Source: Lachnospiraceae bacterium
Lineage (GTDB): Bacteria > Bacillota > Clostridia > Lachnospirales > Lachnospiraceae
Direction of reading: 5' to 3'
Assembly (NCBI GenBank): GCA_024687205.1
Contig: JAILES010000004.1
Location: 84,099 to 148,098 of the forward strand
DNA length: 64,000 nt
Both the position numbers and the translations under genes were made by a program. Shown here piece by piece: positions 47,301 through 56,000 of the stretch. The number at the start of each line of letters is the position of its first letter. Positions within the stretch are counted from its first letter, which is position 1. The notes beneath the pieces are model-generated. The model was not told where the DNA came from and did not search any database. It worked only from the letters and a program-made list of their open reading frames with translations.

Positions 47301-47454
47301 AAAGGTAGAGGTACTGCTTAAAAACGAGACCGTAGCTAAAGATAGCTACAGCATTAAATGTTATAATAACCTTACTGCCGGAAAGGCAGTGATAGTAGCT
47401 TTCGGCAAGGGTGCATATGCCGGAGCGGCTAAGGGAAACTATACCATCAAATAA
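41314..47454 (+). CDS. Giant secreted DUF285/papain-like/CRAR-array protein 1
   Basis: In this 2046-residue protein a signal peptide (about 1-29, ending VYAAED) is followed by an acidic Thr-rich linker to about 95. BspA/DUF285-type 26-residue repeats of the FDTSNVTNMxxMFxxC type run to about 840. A papain-like domain follows, with Cys911 in GGSCYGM-like AGSCYGM, His1016 in GGHAVLAYKA and Asp1038 in IYDPNYP. Then come two acidic WxxxDE linkers, each followed by an Ala-Arg-Cys-Arg array: four repeats at 1178-1193 and eleven at 1256-1299. The C-terminal ~740 residues are beta-rich modules with YDG...AGTAKVTVYG-type motifs. There is no LPXTG or membrane anchor. AAGGAGAG precedes the start; ATG 41320 is an equally good start. 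Function unknown. Confidence 0.85.
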   Translation: MIMKINRIIALIMSMVLTVGSMDGYVYAAEDMKPCETVYEDPEETEDTAEEDAVTDETLDTDVKETATDENDDTDEAVIDDVDENEEKVSEDALAAIDWEAPRANWYTKFTYNLENGQLVLGKNGTGSEPNYMVEDFKNVYMTIPAKQTINGIEYQVVIDPVYDYSPFDNLVTPAGIKISSGVILRSNSDLGMFSSCAAEYIVLEDGINASAITDASNMFIGCTRLKEVDLTGLKNAPLQDMEFMFNRCENLETVDISILNTSSVTNMYGLFKECNKLKEISFKGIDVSAVTTNSDICTYCDSLEKVDLRGFNNVSGSGSQFVGSFALKSIDFRGQSRSNISKSALVTAPHTIDQYTELEVMAFSRGVFTSDNTIDFTALPKLKTIYFDGTRTQWRAQGLTVPETVTIIYNCDASKELSEFSENTETAQTGYVWMDEHFTLDEDYNAGTVTISGVRNTDDMPATLIINGKLTPDNKDDLAVIVNSDSFRNLDSSNVTTVRFRNGVKLTGDVGTLFDYNSGVNLKEIDMAGLDTSGVTGMKGMFSNCGALEKLTLSGVNTSNVTTMEEMFKGCSALKKLDLSGFDTANVTNMKDMFKGCLALEELKLTGFNTSKVTDMSNMFYQCENLKNLDVSGFDTGLVNSMELMFYYCYRLESLDVSHFDTRSVKNMAGMFAHCEALTELDVSGFDTSSVEYFGEEAGPSDYVGMFNYCIGIKKLDLSHFNTSSAKELVAMFKGCYKLEDLDLTNFDTSNVTSMTQMFNACDSLKRLDLRSFDMSLVTDEYQHMFYDSRIIFLGLPQSSPNDLINEIRGLKRVYFAGDQADWRSLGIFDDAERVIYGYTTALYPHLPMPWGSIDELSYSFENNYKKDANNLGYVENWGYHIPEERYTEVFGERGAEMYDFFDEEWAGSCYGMVSSSAMFGTFDESVDINGYSAEAIQVKDLSLPAVVDKDPSDDTRDQLKTDLRKYIEAMQISQYDERVQYFLTTQATPLEIISELETSGKPVLVGLFGPEGGHAVLAYKAERATAYQGTDLFIYDPNYPEGKRTIKLTSSRNDPDYPDGWEYILREEGNGKSELKWSSTNANCAISYAPYDIYSAPWKDGTTFDPETWNPMQAVQGWTDADEDFFNNYMDYTEDEKAEITSDPELIDLSNWSAQDEADYQKFMQTYPKAPADMSARCRARCRARCRARCRELLGWSDFDEEFYNNGMEYTVNEQAEIAADPGLLDLSEWSEKDEEDYQTFIQNYPGLPASLDARCRARCRARCRARCRARCRARCRITCKARCRARCRARCRARCRTVNGDYADIIIKDANGNSLIEYKNGKTGAAAEDSQAFAAVDLRLIDEAEGAENLKIMSSADIAEISSTDTLSYSLVEGAVSQCVECDSKSVNIKLDEAKDINEVLIPLKDNGSITAELKSAKADITIEGKGKGAEEGAFIAKGGSGLTVENLKIDAISANGNGQAGGSDITKLRFELAEKIIYDGSVKTPEVKVFSGNTELTVFRDFMCIYSNNTDEGTADVSVYGIGAYTGIKELHFEIVKTLDEEEGSISDNTIPVIPEGMSFEIIENGNDKGRDIISYNSAAKRYEAVYTAYPVKPLVKVSYKGRELYEGTDYTLKYKNNTKAGTDGKAAKIVINGKGKYKCKYEMEFYILPADINDAVSNEYADIRNGKLKSTLVYNGVKLKAKEYEFKLQGNEALITGLGNFAGSSKILKVSDTELKNISVTLEKPGKLLYDGSEKTINDKIRVKSGSEELVLNKDYKLYYSNNINTGKAKVTIAGIGAYRGVVIKNFKISPDKTMKPVCAGQKEAVVYSLGGARPSVSVNCGSRTLIAGRDYKISFPKKETAGDAAYSIKFIGNYAGCAPLKNQSYKVEKAEFSEGTISVNAADMICDKKGKISLKVWVDEDGTLLSAKEYSVTLRIGDEKVKNNKVDLKGAEKVEAVLEISSKEENYGRGTITKPVMIYAADSGIKDITKAGIKTDQKKYGFTGDKTEPAKVEVLLKNETVAKDSYSIKCYNNLTAGKAVIVAFGKGAYAGAAKGNYTIK
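42970..43680 (+). repeat. DUF285-type 26-residue repeats in giant protein 1
   Basis: Units of 78 bases encode the pattern LxxLDLSGFDTSxVTNMxxMFxGC. The Phe codons at 43060 and 43138, for example, are exactly 78 bases apart. More diverged units extend upstream to about 41930. This is the BspA/DUF285 leucine-rich-repeat type found in surface proteins of Firmicutes and Mycoplasma. Confidence 0.8.
44845..44892 (+). repeat. Four-repeat ARCR array of giant protein 1
   Basis: Four 12-base units encode ARCR at residues 1178-1193, with Cys every fourth residue. The linker that follows is 62 residues, as in giant protein 2, before the eleven-repeat array. Confidence 0.9.
45079..45210 (+). repeat. Eleven-repeat ARCR array of giant protein 1
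   Basis: Exactly 132 bases, eleven 12-base units, encode ARCR repeats at residues 1256-1299, with Cys at every fourth position from 1258 to 1298. The seventh unit is ITCK. Arg codons CGT, CGC, CGG, AGA and AGG and three Ala codons are mixed with no fixed order. Confidence 0.93.
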
Positions 47455-47469
47455 CAGGGGGAAGGTTAA

Positions 47470-50400
47470 ATGAAGGTTAAGAGGATAATCGCGTTTCTGC
47501 TGGGAGCGGTCTTGCTGACCGGGGATCTGCAGGCATATGCAGAGGCTGAGCATAGTACATATGTAGCAGAATCTGATGAGATTGAAGAGGGCGTGGCGGA
47601 AGAGCCGGGTAATGGGCCCTATGATGATACTGATTTCGAAGAAATGGATATAACTAAGTTCGAAAGAGAACTGTATTTGGATGGTTATATTCTGAAGAGG
47701 ATCATTGATACGGATGGTTTTCCTGAAAATCTGCTGATCCCTTCCAGCATTGATGGTAAGCGTATATATCTTAATGATACAGCATTTGAGGGACTTAACG
47801 GTACAGCTACTAAAAGGATCAAAATAGCTGAAGGTGTAGGATGCAGCCAGGATATCAGTGATTTGTTTGGCAACTTTTCTAATCTTGAGTGCATAATCAT
47901 AGATTCTGATTTTTCTGGCATAACAAATATTACTTCTATGTTTAGTGGTTGCACAGCTCTTGAATATCTCGATATAAGCCATCTGGATACTTCTCTTGTA
48001 ATTGAAATGAGTGGTGTATTTACCGGATGCAGTTCTCTGAAAACAATTGATCTGAGTAACTTTAATACTTCGAGCGCTGTGAATTTAGACCAGATGTTTA
48101 CCAATTGCAGTTCCTTAACAAAGCTAGATCTGCGAAACTTTGACCTCAGAGATGCAAGGCAAATTCAACAAATGTTCGATGGCTGCGAACAGCTTAAAGA
48201 AGTGGATCTCAGAGGCTGGGACACTAGAAGTGTAACTAATATGTCCTACCTGTTCTCCGACTGCAGAAGCCTGGAAAGAGTTGATCTTAGCAGTTTTGAT
48301 ACATCTGTAGTAAATACTATGGGAGCTATGTTTTATGGCTGTAGTTCTCTTAAAGATCTGGATCTGAGGAATTTCGCGCCGGCCGGATCTGCGAATTATG
48401 ACTTTATGTTTAGTGGCTGCAGCAGCCTGGAAAGACTTGATATCAGAGGGTTGCACTTTCCACACGGAGAAGTTTTCAATGGATTGTTTGACGGGGCATC
48501 AATAAGATACCTCGGTCTGCCTGAGCAGTTTATACAGGGGACGAATGATATTGAGATTGAGAATCTTGAGAGGGTATACTATGCCGGTACGGAAGATTAC
48601 TGGAACACCACGATCCAAAGTACTATCAAAAGCAAGGTTCAAGGTGCAGACGTCTTATTCGACTTTATCTGGGAATATGATGATATGACTGCTCCCATAC
48701 CCTATCCGGGAGAATCTGGATTTGATGATCTGAGTTATTCCTTCGAGAATAACTTCAAGAAGGGAAATGTCGATAATCTGGGTTATGAAAGCAGCTGGAA
48801 CTATCATATACCGGTTGAAAGATATAAGGAAGTCTTCGGTGAACGCGGCGAAGAAATGTTTGATTTCTATGATGAAGAGTGGGGCGGAAGCTGCTACGGC
48901 ATGACCTCTTCAGCTGCCATGCTCGTTGATACAGCCAATGATCCTGATAAGAATGACTATAACCCCGTAGCAAGTCAGATAAAAGATCTGGTACTTCCGG
49001 CTGAAGTGGACCGTGATCCTTCAGATGATACGAGAGCCCAGCTTTCATCTGATCTGCGTAAGTACATCGAAGCCTTGCAGGTTTCTCAATATGACGAAAG
49101 AGTGCAGTATTGTCTTACTCTGGATGCTACGCCGGAAGAGATCATAGAAGAACTTGAGAACAGCGGGAAACCCGTTATCATCGGACTCTTCGGCCCTGAA
49201 GGAGGTCATGCGGTGCTGGGTATCAAAGCTGTGAGCGACAACGCGACGGCTAAGAGATATATACAGATCTATGACCCGAACTGGCCGCTTGAAAAAAGAT
49301 ATATCAGCTTGTCAGCTAACAGCTCGCTTTCGGTTTATGAAGCGGATGTCTACAATAACTGGGAATACACACTGGACGGTGCGGGTAAAATGAAGTGGGG
49401 TTCCGCTAATCCGGAATGTGCAATAAGCTATGTGCCTTATGACATTTATACTGCGGTCTGGTATGACGGTACCACTTTTGATCCCTATACCTGGAATCCT
49501 ACACAGGGGATTGCCGGATGGACAGCTGAGGACGAGGAATTCTACAATGACAATTATGATTATACAGCTGATGAACAGGCGGCTATTACGGCAGATCCGG
49601 ATATTATAGATCTGAATGACTGGCGTGCTGAGGATGAGGCTGAGTTGCAGAAGTTCATGCAGACCTATCCCCAGGCTCCTGCCGATATGAATGCCCGCTG
49701 CCGTGCAAGATGTCGCGCCCGCTGTCGTGCCCGCTGCAGGGAACTTCTGGGCTGGAGTGAGTTTGAAGAGGATTTCTTCAATAACGGTATGGAATATACC
49801 GAGGCTGAAAAGGCTGAAATAACAGCTGATCCCAAGCTTGTTGACTGCAGTAAATGGACTGCACAGGATGAGACGGATTACCAGAAGTTTATCAAGAGTT
49901 ATCCCAATACGGATTCAAGCCTTAATGCACGTTGCCGTGCAAGATGCCGCGCCCGCTGCCGCGCACGCTGTCGTGCCCGCTGCAGAGCCCGTTGCCGTGC
50001 AAGATGCCGCGCAAGGTGTCGTGCCCGTTGCAGAGCACGTTGTCGTGCACGCTGCAGGAACATTAACGGCAGTGATGCAGATATCATCGTAAAGGATGAG
50101 CAGGGAAACAGCCTTATAGAATATAAGGACGGTAAAGCAAGCGGAACCTATGATGAAGATGCGCAGGCATTTAAAATTGCGGATCTCAAGCTTATCGATG
50201 GCGCTAAGAAGCCTCAGGAGTTTAAATTCATGAGCTCTGAAGCTATAAGCGAGATAAGCTCTACGGATGCTTTATCCTATTCGATAGTTGACGGCGAGAT
50301 CGCTCAGAAGGTAGAGACCGATTCGAAGAGCGTTAGATTAAAGATAGATGAAGATAATAATATCAATGAATTAAAAACTACCCTCAAAGCAGGCGAAAAC

Positions 50401-52383
50401 ATCACGGCTGAACTCGTGGCCGATTCAGATGTGGTGACGGTCAGCGGCAAGGGAAGCAACAATACTGATGAGACGTTGATCGCTAAGGGAGAGAACGGAC
50501 TGATCGTTGAAAACTTAAACATCGCTTCCGTAAGCGCCAACGGAAATGAACAGGCAGGTGGTAAGAACGTAGAAGCTCTTCAGTTTACGATGGAGACGGA
50601 GTTTAAATATGACGGAGATGCAAAGACTCCTGAGGTAATTGTTAAAGACGGCGAAAAAGTCCTGGTACTGTTTACCGATTACGTATGTATCTACAGTGAC
50701 AATATCGAAGCCGGAACCGCTAAGGTGACTGTATATGGTATAGGAAATTATACAGGCATCAAAGAACTCAGCTTCGAGATAGGCAATACGAGCGGAACGG
50801 ATAATGGGGAAAATGAAGGAGAACAAGGCGGAAAGAAAGAAGACTCAGCCAGCGGCAACAGTATCAGCAAAAACGAAGCAGAAGTAAACAGGGAAGGCAT
50901 CAGCTTCGGCTTTGTTACAGATGACACTTACACAGCTGCCGACATTGTTTCGCTTAACGCCGCAGTTAAGGACAGATATGAGATAAGATATACCGGAACA
51001 GCTGTTAAACCGCTTGTGAAGGCGTTCTATAAGGGAAAAGAACTCTATGAAGGTACGGATTATACCGTAAAATACAAGAATAACAAGAATGTAAGCACTG
51101 AAAGAAAGTGCGCAAAGGCTGTTATCAGCGGCAAGAATCCGTATAGCTTCAAATATGAGCTGGATTTCTATATCATGCCTGCGGATATCGCAGATGCAGT
51201 TACTTCGGAAGCGGCTGCTTTTGTAAAGGGCAAGGTTAGAAATGCTGTTTTCTATAACGGTATTAAGCTGAAATCCACTGATTTCAAACTTGAAGTTCTG
51301 GAAAGCGGGACAAAACTTATCGGCCTCGGCAACTTTGCCGGCAGCACCAAGAGCCTTTCCTCATGTATAGGAGCAGGATTCCTGAATATGAAGGTATCTG
51401 TAGATAAATATGACAGGCTCGTATATGACGGGAAAGAAAAGAGGATCGATCAGTATATCCATGTAAAAGGACCTGAAGGCGATCTGGAGCTTCATAAGGA
51501 TTACGAGATCTATTACAGCAATAACATTAATGCAGGCAAGGCTAAGGTCATTATTGCAGGAAAAGGAAATTATACCACCGCGATAGCAAAAACTTTTAAG
51601 ATCTATGCCGATAATAGCAAAACCCCCGAAGTGAAGCTCGGGACCGAGCCGGTTTTATATGATGCTGTTGCTTCCAGACCAGTGGTAAGTGTTAATTGCG
51701 CAGGAAACAGACTTTATGCCGGTCATGATTATAAGATCACTTTTTCAAAGAAGAACAGGGCAGGAAATGCAGCCTACAGCATCAAGTTCATCGGGAACTA
51801 CGCGGGCTGTGCGCCTATAAAGAATGTGAGCTATGAAATCAAACAGGCGCCTTTTGACAACGAGAGCATAAGCGTTAATGCAGCCGATCTAGTATGCAAC
51901 AGGAAAGGAAAGGTCTCACTTAAGGTATTTGCGGATCAGGACGGCACATTACTAAAAGCTTCGGAATACAGCATAACCCTTAAGTTAAACGGCGAAGCGG
52001 TAAAGAATAATAAACCGGATCTGATAGGTGCTAAAAGCGTTAATGCTGTGATCGAGATAAAGAGCAAAGGCATCAACTATTCCGATGGAGTGATCGTTAA
52101 GGATATTACCATATATTCTTCCGACTCAGCCGTATCAGATATGGCAGCATGCAAGCTCAAGCTTTATGATGCCGCAGGCAAAGCTCTGAAGACAATGACA
52201 TTCAGCGGAGATAAGCTGCTTCCTGGTAAAACGGAAGTGCTGAACAAGGGTACGAAGCTTGATGAAAATGCCTATGAGATCAGGTGTTACAACAATCTGA
52301 TGAAGGGCAAGGCTGTGGTTGTTGCATTCGGACGCGGTGCGTCCTATGCCGGAGCTGCAAAGGCAGGCTTTAAGATCAAATAG
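47470..52383 (+). CDS. Giant secreted DUF285/papain-like/CRAR-array protein 2
   Basis: This 1637-residue paralogue of the flanking giant gene starts 15 bases after it. The order is the same: signal peptide (about 1-25), acidic segment, about ten DUF285 repeats (140-350), papain-like domain with Cys475 (GGSCYGM), His580 (GGHAVLGIKA) and Asp602 (IYDPNWP), linker, four ARCR repeats (742-757), 62-residue linker, eleven ARCR repeats (820-863), then beta-rich modules. A Gly/Glu/Lys-rich spacer (about 1113-1140) interrupts the modules. The LRR region is shorter than in paralogue 1. No cell-wall anchor is seen. It probably shares a transcript with protein 1 and with yraN, which follows after 16 bases. 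Confidence 0.85.
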   Translation: MKVKRIIAFLLGAVLLTGDLQAYAEAEHSTYVAESDEIEEGVAEEPGNGPYDDTDFEEMDITKFERELYLDGYILKRIIDTDGFPENLLIPSSIDGKRIYLNDTAFEGLNGTATKRIKIAEGVGCSQDISDLFGNFSNLECIIIDSDFSGITNITSMFSGCTALEYLDISHLDTSLVIEMSGVFTGCSSLKTIDLSNFNTSSAVNLDQMFTNCSSLTKLDLRNFDLRDARQIQQMFDGCEQLKEVDLRGWDTRSVTNMSYLFSDCRSLERVDLSSFDTSVVNTMGAMFYGCSSLKDLDLRNFAPAGSANYDFMFSGCSSLERLDIRGLHFPHGEVFNGLFDGASIRYLGLPEQFIQGTNDIEIENLERVYYAGTEDYWNTTIQSTIKSKVQGADVLFDFIWEYDDMTAPIPYPGESGFDDLSYSFENNFKKGNVDNLGYESSWNYHIPVERYKEVFGERGEEMFDFYDEEWGGSCYGMTSSAAMLVDTANDPDKNDYNPVASQIKDLVLPAEVDRDPSDDTRAQLSSDLRKYIEALQVSQYDERVQYCLTLDATPEEIIEELENSGKPVIIGLFGPEGGHAVLGIKAVSDNATAKRYIQIYDPNWPLEKRYISLSANSSLSVYEADVYNNWEYTLDGAGKMKWGSANPECAISYVPYDIYTAVWYDGTTFDPYTWNPTQGIAGWTAEDEEFYNDNYDYTADEQAAITADPDIIDLNDWRAEDEAELQKFMQTYPQAPADMNARCRARCRARCRARCRELLGWSEFEEDFFNNGMEYTEAEKAEITADPKLVDCSKWTAQDETDYQKFIKSYPNTDSSLNARCRARCRARCRARCRARCRARCRARCRARCRARCRARCRARCRNINGSDADIIVKDEQGNSLIEYKDGKASGTYDEDAQAFKIADLKLIDGAKKPQEFKFMSSEAISEISSTDALSYSIVDGEIAQKVETDSKSVRLKIDEDNNINELKTTLKAGENITAELVADSDVVTVSGKGSNNTDETLIAKGENGLIVENLNIASVSANGNEQAGGKNVEALQFTMETEFKYDGDAKTPEVIVKDGEKVLVLFTDYVCIYSDNIEAGTAKVTVYGIGNYTGIKELSFEIGNTSGTDNGENEGEQGGKKEDSASGNSISKNEAEVNREGISFGFVTDDTYTAADIVSLNAAVKDRYEIRYTGTAVKPLVKAFYKGKELYEGTDYTVKYKNNKNVSTERKCAKAVISGKNPYSFKYELDFYIMPADIADAVTSEAAAFVKGKVRNAVFYNGIKLKSTDFKLEVLESGTKLIGLGNFAGSTKSLSSCIGAGFLNMKVSVDKYDRLVYDGKEKRIDQYIHVKGPEGDLELHKDYEIYYSNNINAGKAKVIIAGKGNYTTAIAKTFKIYADNSKTPEVKLGTEPVLYDAVASRPVVSVNCAGNRLYAGHDYKITFSKKNRAGNAAYSIKFIGNYAGCAPIKNVSYEIKQAPFDNESISVNAADLVCNRKGKVSLKVFADQDGTLLKASEYSITLKLNGEAVKNNKPDLIGAKSVNAVIEIKSKGINYSDGVIVKDITIYSSDSAVSDMAACKLKLYDAAGKALKTMTFSGDKLLPGKTEVLNKGTKLDENAYEIRCYNNLMKGKAVVVAFGRGASYAGAAKAGFKIK
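47930..48480 (+). repeat. DUF285-type repeats in giant protein 2
   Basis: About seven units of the 26-residue LxxLDLxxFDTSxVxxMxxMFxxC pattern are clear. The set is shorter than in proteins 1 and 3. Confidence 0.75.
49693..49740 (+). repeat. Four-repeat ARCR array of giant protein 2
   Basis: Four ARCR units occupy residues 742-757 in the same position as in protein 1, followed by ELLGWS and a 62-residue acidic linker. Confidence 0.9.
49927..50058 (+). repeat. Eleven-repeat ARCR array of giant protein 2
   Basis: Exactly 132 bases encode eleven perfect ARCR units at residues 820-863. No unit departs from ARCR at the protein level, yet neighbouring 12-base units differ in their codons. Confidence 0.94.
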
Positions 52384-52399
52384 ACCGGAGGATACCTGA

Positions 52400-52762
52400 A
52401 TAAACACAAGAGAAGACGGAAACAAAGGAGAAGACAGGGCAGTAAGCTTTCTGAAGGCAAACGGAGTTGATATCTGTGAACGGAACTACCGGATCAGGTC
52501 CGGGGAAATAGATATCATAGGCCGTGACGGAAGCTGCCTTGTCTTTTTTGAGGTGAAACAGAGACATCACAGCGGGCTCGAATCTGCCGGAGCCGCCGTT
52601 ACCAAGGCAAAACAGAAGACCATCTGCAAGGTCAGTGACCATTACAGGTTGCGCTGTTCTGTTGCAAGCGATACTGATATACGCTATGATGTTATCGTCA
52701 TGGATGACGACAACATTGAGTGGATAAAAAACGCATTTGACTATCAAGGACGGGGGTTCTGA
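52400..52762 (+). CDS. yraN: YraN family (UPF0102) endonuclease-like protein, apparently with an AUA start
   Basis: This protein has 120 residues if it starts at ATA 52400. The UPF0102 hallmarks are present: GNKGEDRAVSFLKANG, ERNYRIRSGEIDIIGRDG and LVFFEVKQR, the Glu/Asp-Glu-Lys arrangement of a restriction-endonuclease-like fold. The reading frame is closed by TGA at 52397-52399, and the first codon after it is ATA, eight bases after a good GGAGG (52387-52391). No ATG, GTG or TTG gives a full-length protein, so either AUA is used or the gene has lost its start. yraN normally lies close to the rnhB/FlhB-like cluster; here two giant genes separate them. Confidence 0.8.
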   Translation: MNTREDGNKGEDRAVSFLKANGVDICERNYRIRSGEIDIIGRDGSCLVFFEVKQRHHSGLESAGAAVTKAKQKTICKVSDHYRLRCSVASDTDIRYDVIVMDDDNIEWIKNAFDYQGRGF

Positions 52763-53076
52763 TGCTAATATTCTAAGTATCGATATGGACTGCAGAAGGA
52801 TTAATCCTGCAGTCAGGTCGTTACGCACTAAACTCAAACTTCGCAGCAGAGAAGTCTCGGGCTTCTTAACTCGCTTGCTCGCACTATGATGGTGCGAGCT
52901 GCGCTCAGACAATGCGAAGCCCGGACTTGCTGCTCGTTTTCGTTAAGTGCTCCACTTAAGACTGCAAGGCTTAATCCCTTCTGCAGTCAGATACGGAAAA
53001 GTATGAATTAGAACATGAACATACATATACAAACAGATTATTAACTATAATTATTGACCGGAACTAAGGAGGAGTC
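52763..53076. other. Intergenic region with foldback copy B and the leader of giant gene 3
   Basis: These 314 bases hold no gene. They contain foldback repeat copy B (52788-52989). An AT-rich stretch with TATAAT at about 53047 follows, but with no good -35. AAGGAGGAG precedes the giant gene start. Confidence 0.65.
52788..52989. repeat. Foldback repeat element, copy B
   Basis: The core 52815-52959 (145 bases) differs from copy A at only about a dozen positions. Its arms 52788-52814 and 52960-52989 are inverted repeats with a few bulges and have no sequence in common with the arms of copy A. The left arm is also nearly palindromic by itself. The element begins 26 bases after the yraN stop. Confidence 0.75.
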
Positions 53077-56000
53077 ATGAAAAACAGGATTATTGCATTC
53101 TTGATGAATATTGTACTCTGTACGGGGAGTATGGGGGAATATGTTTATGCTGCTGGAGATACGTGGGAAGAAGTGGCTGTGAGTGAGGAGTCTTCTGAGG
53201 AAACGGCTTCGGAAGAAACGGTTACCGAAGAAACAGATAGCGATGATGATGTGGTGGTCAGTGAGGAAGCGGAAAATGATCCCTTTGATTCGATAACGTT
53301 TACTCTGGAAAATGATGCATGGTACAGAGATCATTTTATTCTTATAGAAACTACAACATCGAACGGCGATTTGGCTTACGCTTTTCATGGAGTAAATAAT
53401 ACAGACGGTTTTCCTGAAAATCTGACAATTCCTGCAATTATAAAGGACGGAAACGGAGACGATAGAAAAGTTCTGTTGGATGGAGTATTTAGTTTTAGCG
53501 GACTTAACGGTACAGCCTTAAAAGGAATTAAAATCTCAAATGGAATAGGGGCTACGAATACCGGTGGGTTCTTCTTTTCGGGATGTAACTTACTGGAAAG
53601 TATAAAGATAGAGGCTGATTTTTCTGATGTAAACGACCTGTCATATATGTTCCAAAACTGTATTTATCTGAAAAATCTCGATATAAGTGCTCTGGATACT
53701 TCTAATGCCAATATATCCGGAATGTTTTCCGGATGTAGTTTAATAACTGATATAGATCTCAGTAATCTGAAACTTGATTCGACTACTTCTTTGCAAAACA
53801 TGTTTCACGCATGCCTATCACTTAAAAATATTGATCTTAGCGTATGGGATACAAAGAATATTATAGATATGTCTTTTATGTTTTCAGACTGTGATGCGCT
53901 AGAATCATTAGACTTAAGCAGTCTTAATACACAAAATGTTACAAATATGCAATCAATGTTTTCCGGATGCCGTTCGTTGACGAGTCTGGATCTGAGCAAT
54001 ATCAATACATCTAATATAACTAATATGTCAGGTATGTTTTCGGGATGCGAGAAATTGACAAAGCTGGATCTGCGAAGTTTTAATACATCCAAGGTTACCA
54101 ATATGGCAGTTATGTTTAAAAACTGCTTCGAGATCACGGATATTGATCTTTCGAGTTTTGATACCGGTGCAGTGGAAAGCATGAGATACATGTTCTATGA
54201 ATGCAGGAAATTAAAAAAATTAAACCTCAGTAATTTCAGAACCACAGCTGTTAAGGATTTTTCAGAGATGTTTGCGTTATGCGGTCAGATAGAAGATCTT
54301 AATATCAGCGGGTTTAATACATCAAATGCGGAAGATCTTTCCGGCATTTTCAAGGATTGTTGGTCTTTAAAAAGTATAGATCTCAGCGGTTTTCATACGG
54401 GACTGGCAAAGAGTATCAACGGGATGTTTATGTATTGCAGTTCGTTGACAGAGATAGATCTGAAGGGTTTTAATACAGGTAATGTCACGGATATGAGATA
54501 TCTGTTCTGGGGATGTGAAAACATTAAGCAAATAGATCTGAGCAGCTTCAATACAGTAAGCGTTAATTCTTTGGTGAATGTATTTAAGGATTGTAAATCC
54601 CTTGAACAGCTTGATCTGAGCAATCTTGATACTCATAACGTAGAAGATATGGAATCAGCCTTTGAAGGATGTACGAATCTGAAGAGATTAAATCTTAAGG
54701 GATGGAATACCTCTTATGTAAGTAATATGAAGAACATGTTTAAGGATTGTTCTTCACTTGAAGACCTGGTTCTTACTGACTTTACGATAAAAAGCGGGAC
54801 ACAGGTTAATATGAACGAGATGTTCAGAGGGTGCCGATCACTTAAGCGGCTGGATATCAGAAGCTTCTATATGCGTCAATGCGATTATGATGATATTTTT
54901 ACGGATGCAAATATTACTTATCTCGGACTTCCGCTGAATTTCATACAGAATTACCATGAAGATATTCAGGGGCTTAAACGTGTCTATTTCCCCGGGAATG
55001 ATCAGGACTGGACACTGCTTGTGAGTACAGTAGGAACTCCGAGATTTTTCTACGGGTATGATCTGAGCCGTGAGATGCCTTTCCCCGGAGAACCCGGAGA
55101 AATCGAAGATCTGACTTATTCCTTCAGAAATGATTTTGGTGCAGACGGACTGGGTTATGAGGAAGACTGGGCTTACCATATACCGCTGAAAAGATATGAG
55201 GAAGTGTTTGGCGATAAAGGCCGGGAGGTATATGACTACTTCGATGAAGAGTGGGGCGGAAGCTGCTACGGTATTTCATCGAGTTCTTCGATGCTGGCCT
55301 GTCTTGATAACAGCATCAGTATGAGTGACTTTGATGCGAATGCGGATTATTTAAGCGAGCTGCATCTGCCGAATGCTGTAGACCGGGATCCTTCCGATGA
55401 TACAAGAGAGCAGCTTAAGACGGAACTGCGTAAGTTTATAGAGGCGATGCAGATATCCCAGTATGACGACAGGGTGCAGTTCTGCCTGTCTCTGCCCTCG
55501 ACGCCGATGGAGATATTAAGCGAGCTGGAAACCAGCAGAAAGCCGGTTCTGATCGGACTCTTCGGACCGGAAGGCGGACATGCGGTACTGGCATACAAAG
55601 CAGAAAAAGCTGTTGATATCGCTGGTTACTATCTGCATATTTATGATTCGAATTATCCGAATGAAGATAAGAAAATAATCTTCAGCGGAGATGAGAAATA
55701 TCCCGATCAATGGGAATATACCCTGGACAGTGCAGGGAAGATGAAATGGGGAAGCGCCAATAAAGAATGTGATATCAGCTTTGTTCCCTATGATATATAT
55801 TCGGCTCCCTGGAAGGACGGGGGAGATTTTGATATAGATTCCTGGGATCCCATGGCAGACGGAAACTGGGAATGGACCGATGAAGATGAAGAATTCTATA
55901 TGAACAAATGGGCATGGACTGCAGATGAGCAGGCCTGGATAGCCGGTCACCCGGAAGATGCTGCAGATGCCAATATGATCAGTGAGACGGACCCTGATTA

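Noticed and set aside
49899..50087. Reverse-strand open frame rich in Arg, Ala and Leu across the array of giant protein 2
   Set aside because: It is the antisense reading of the ARCR array with no ribosome site or family resemblance.
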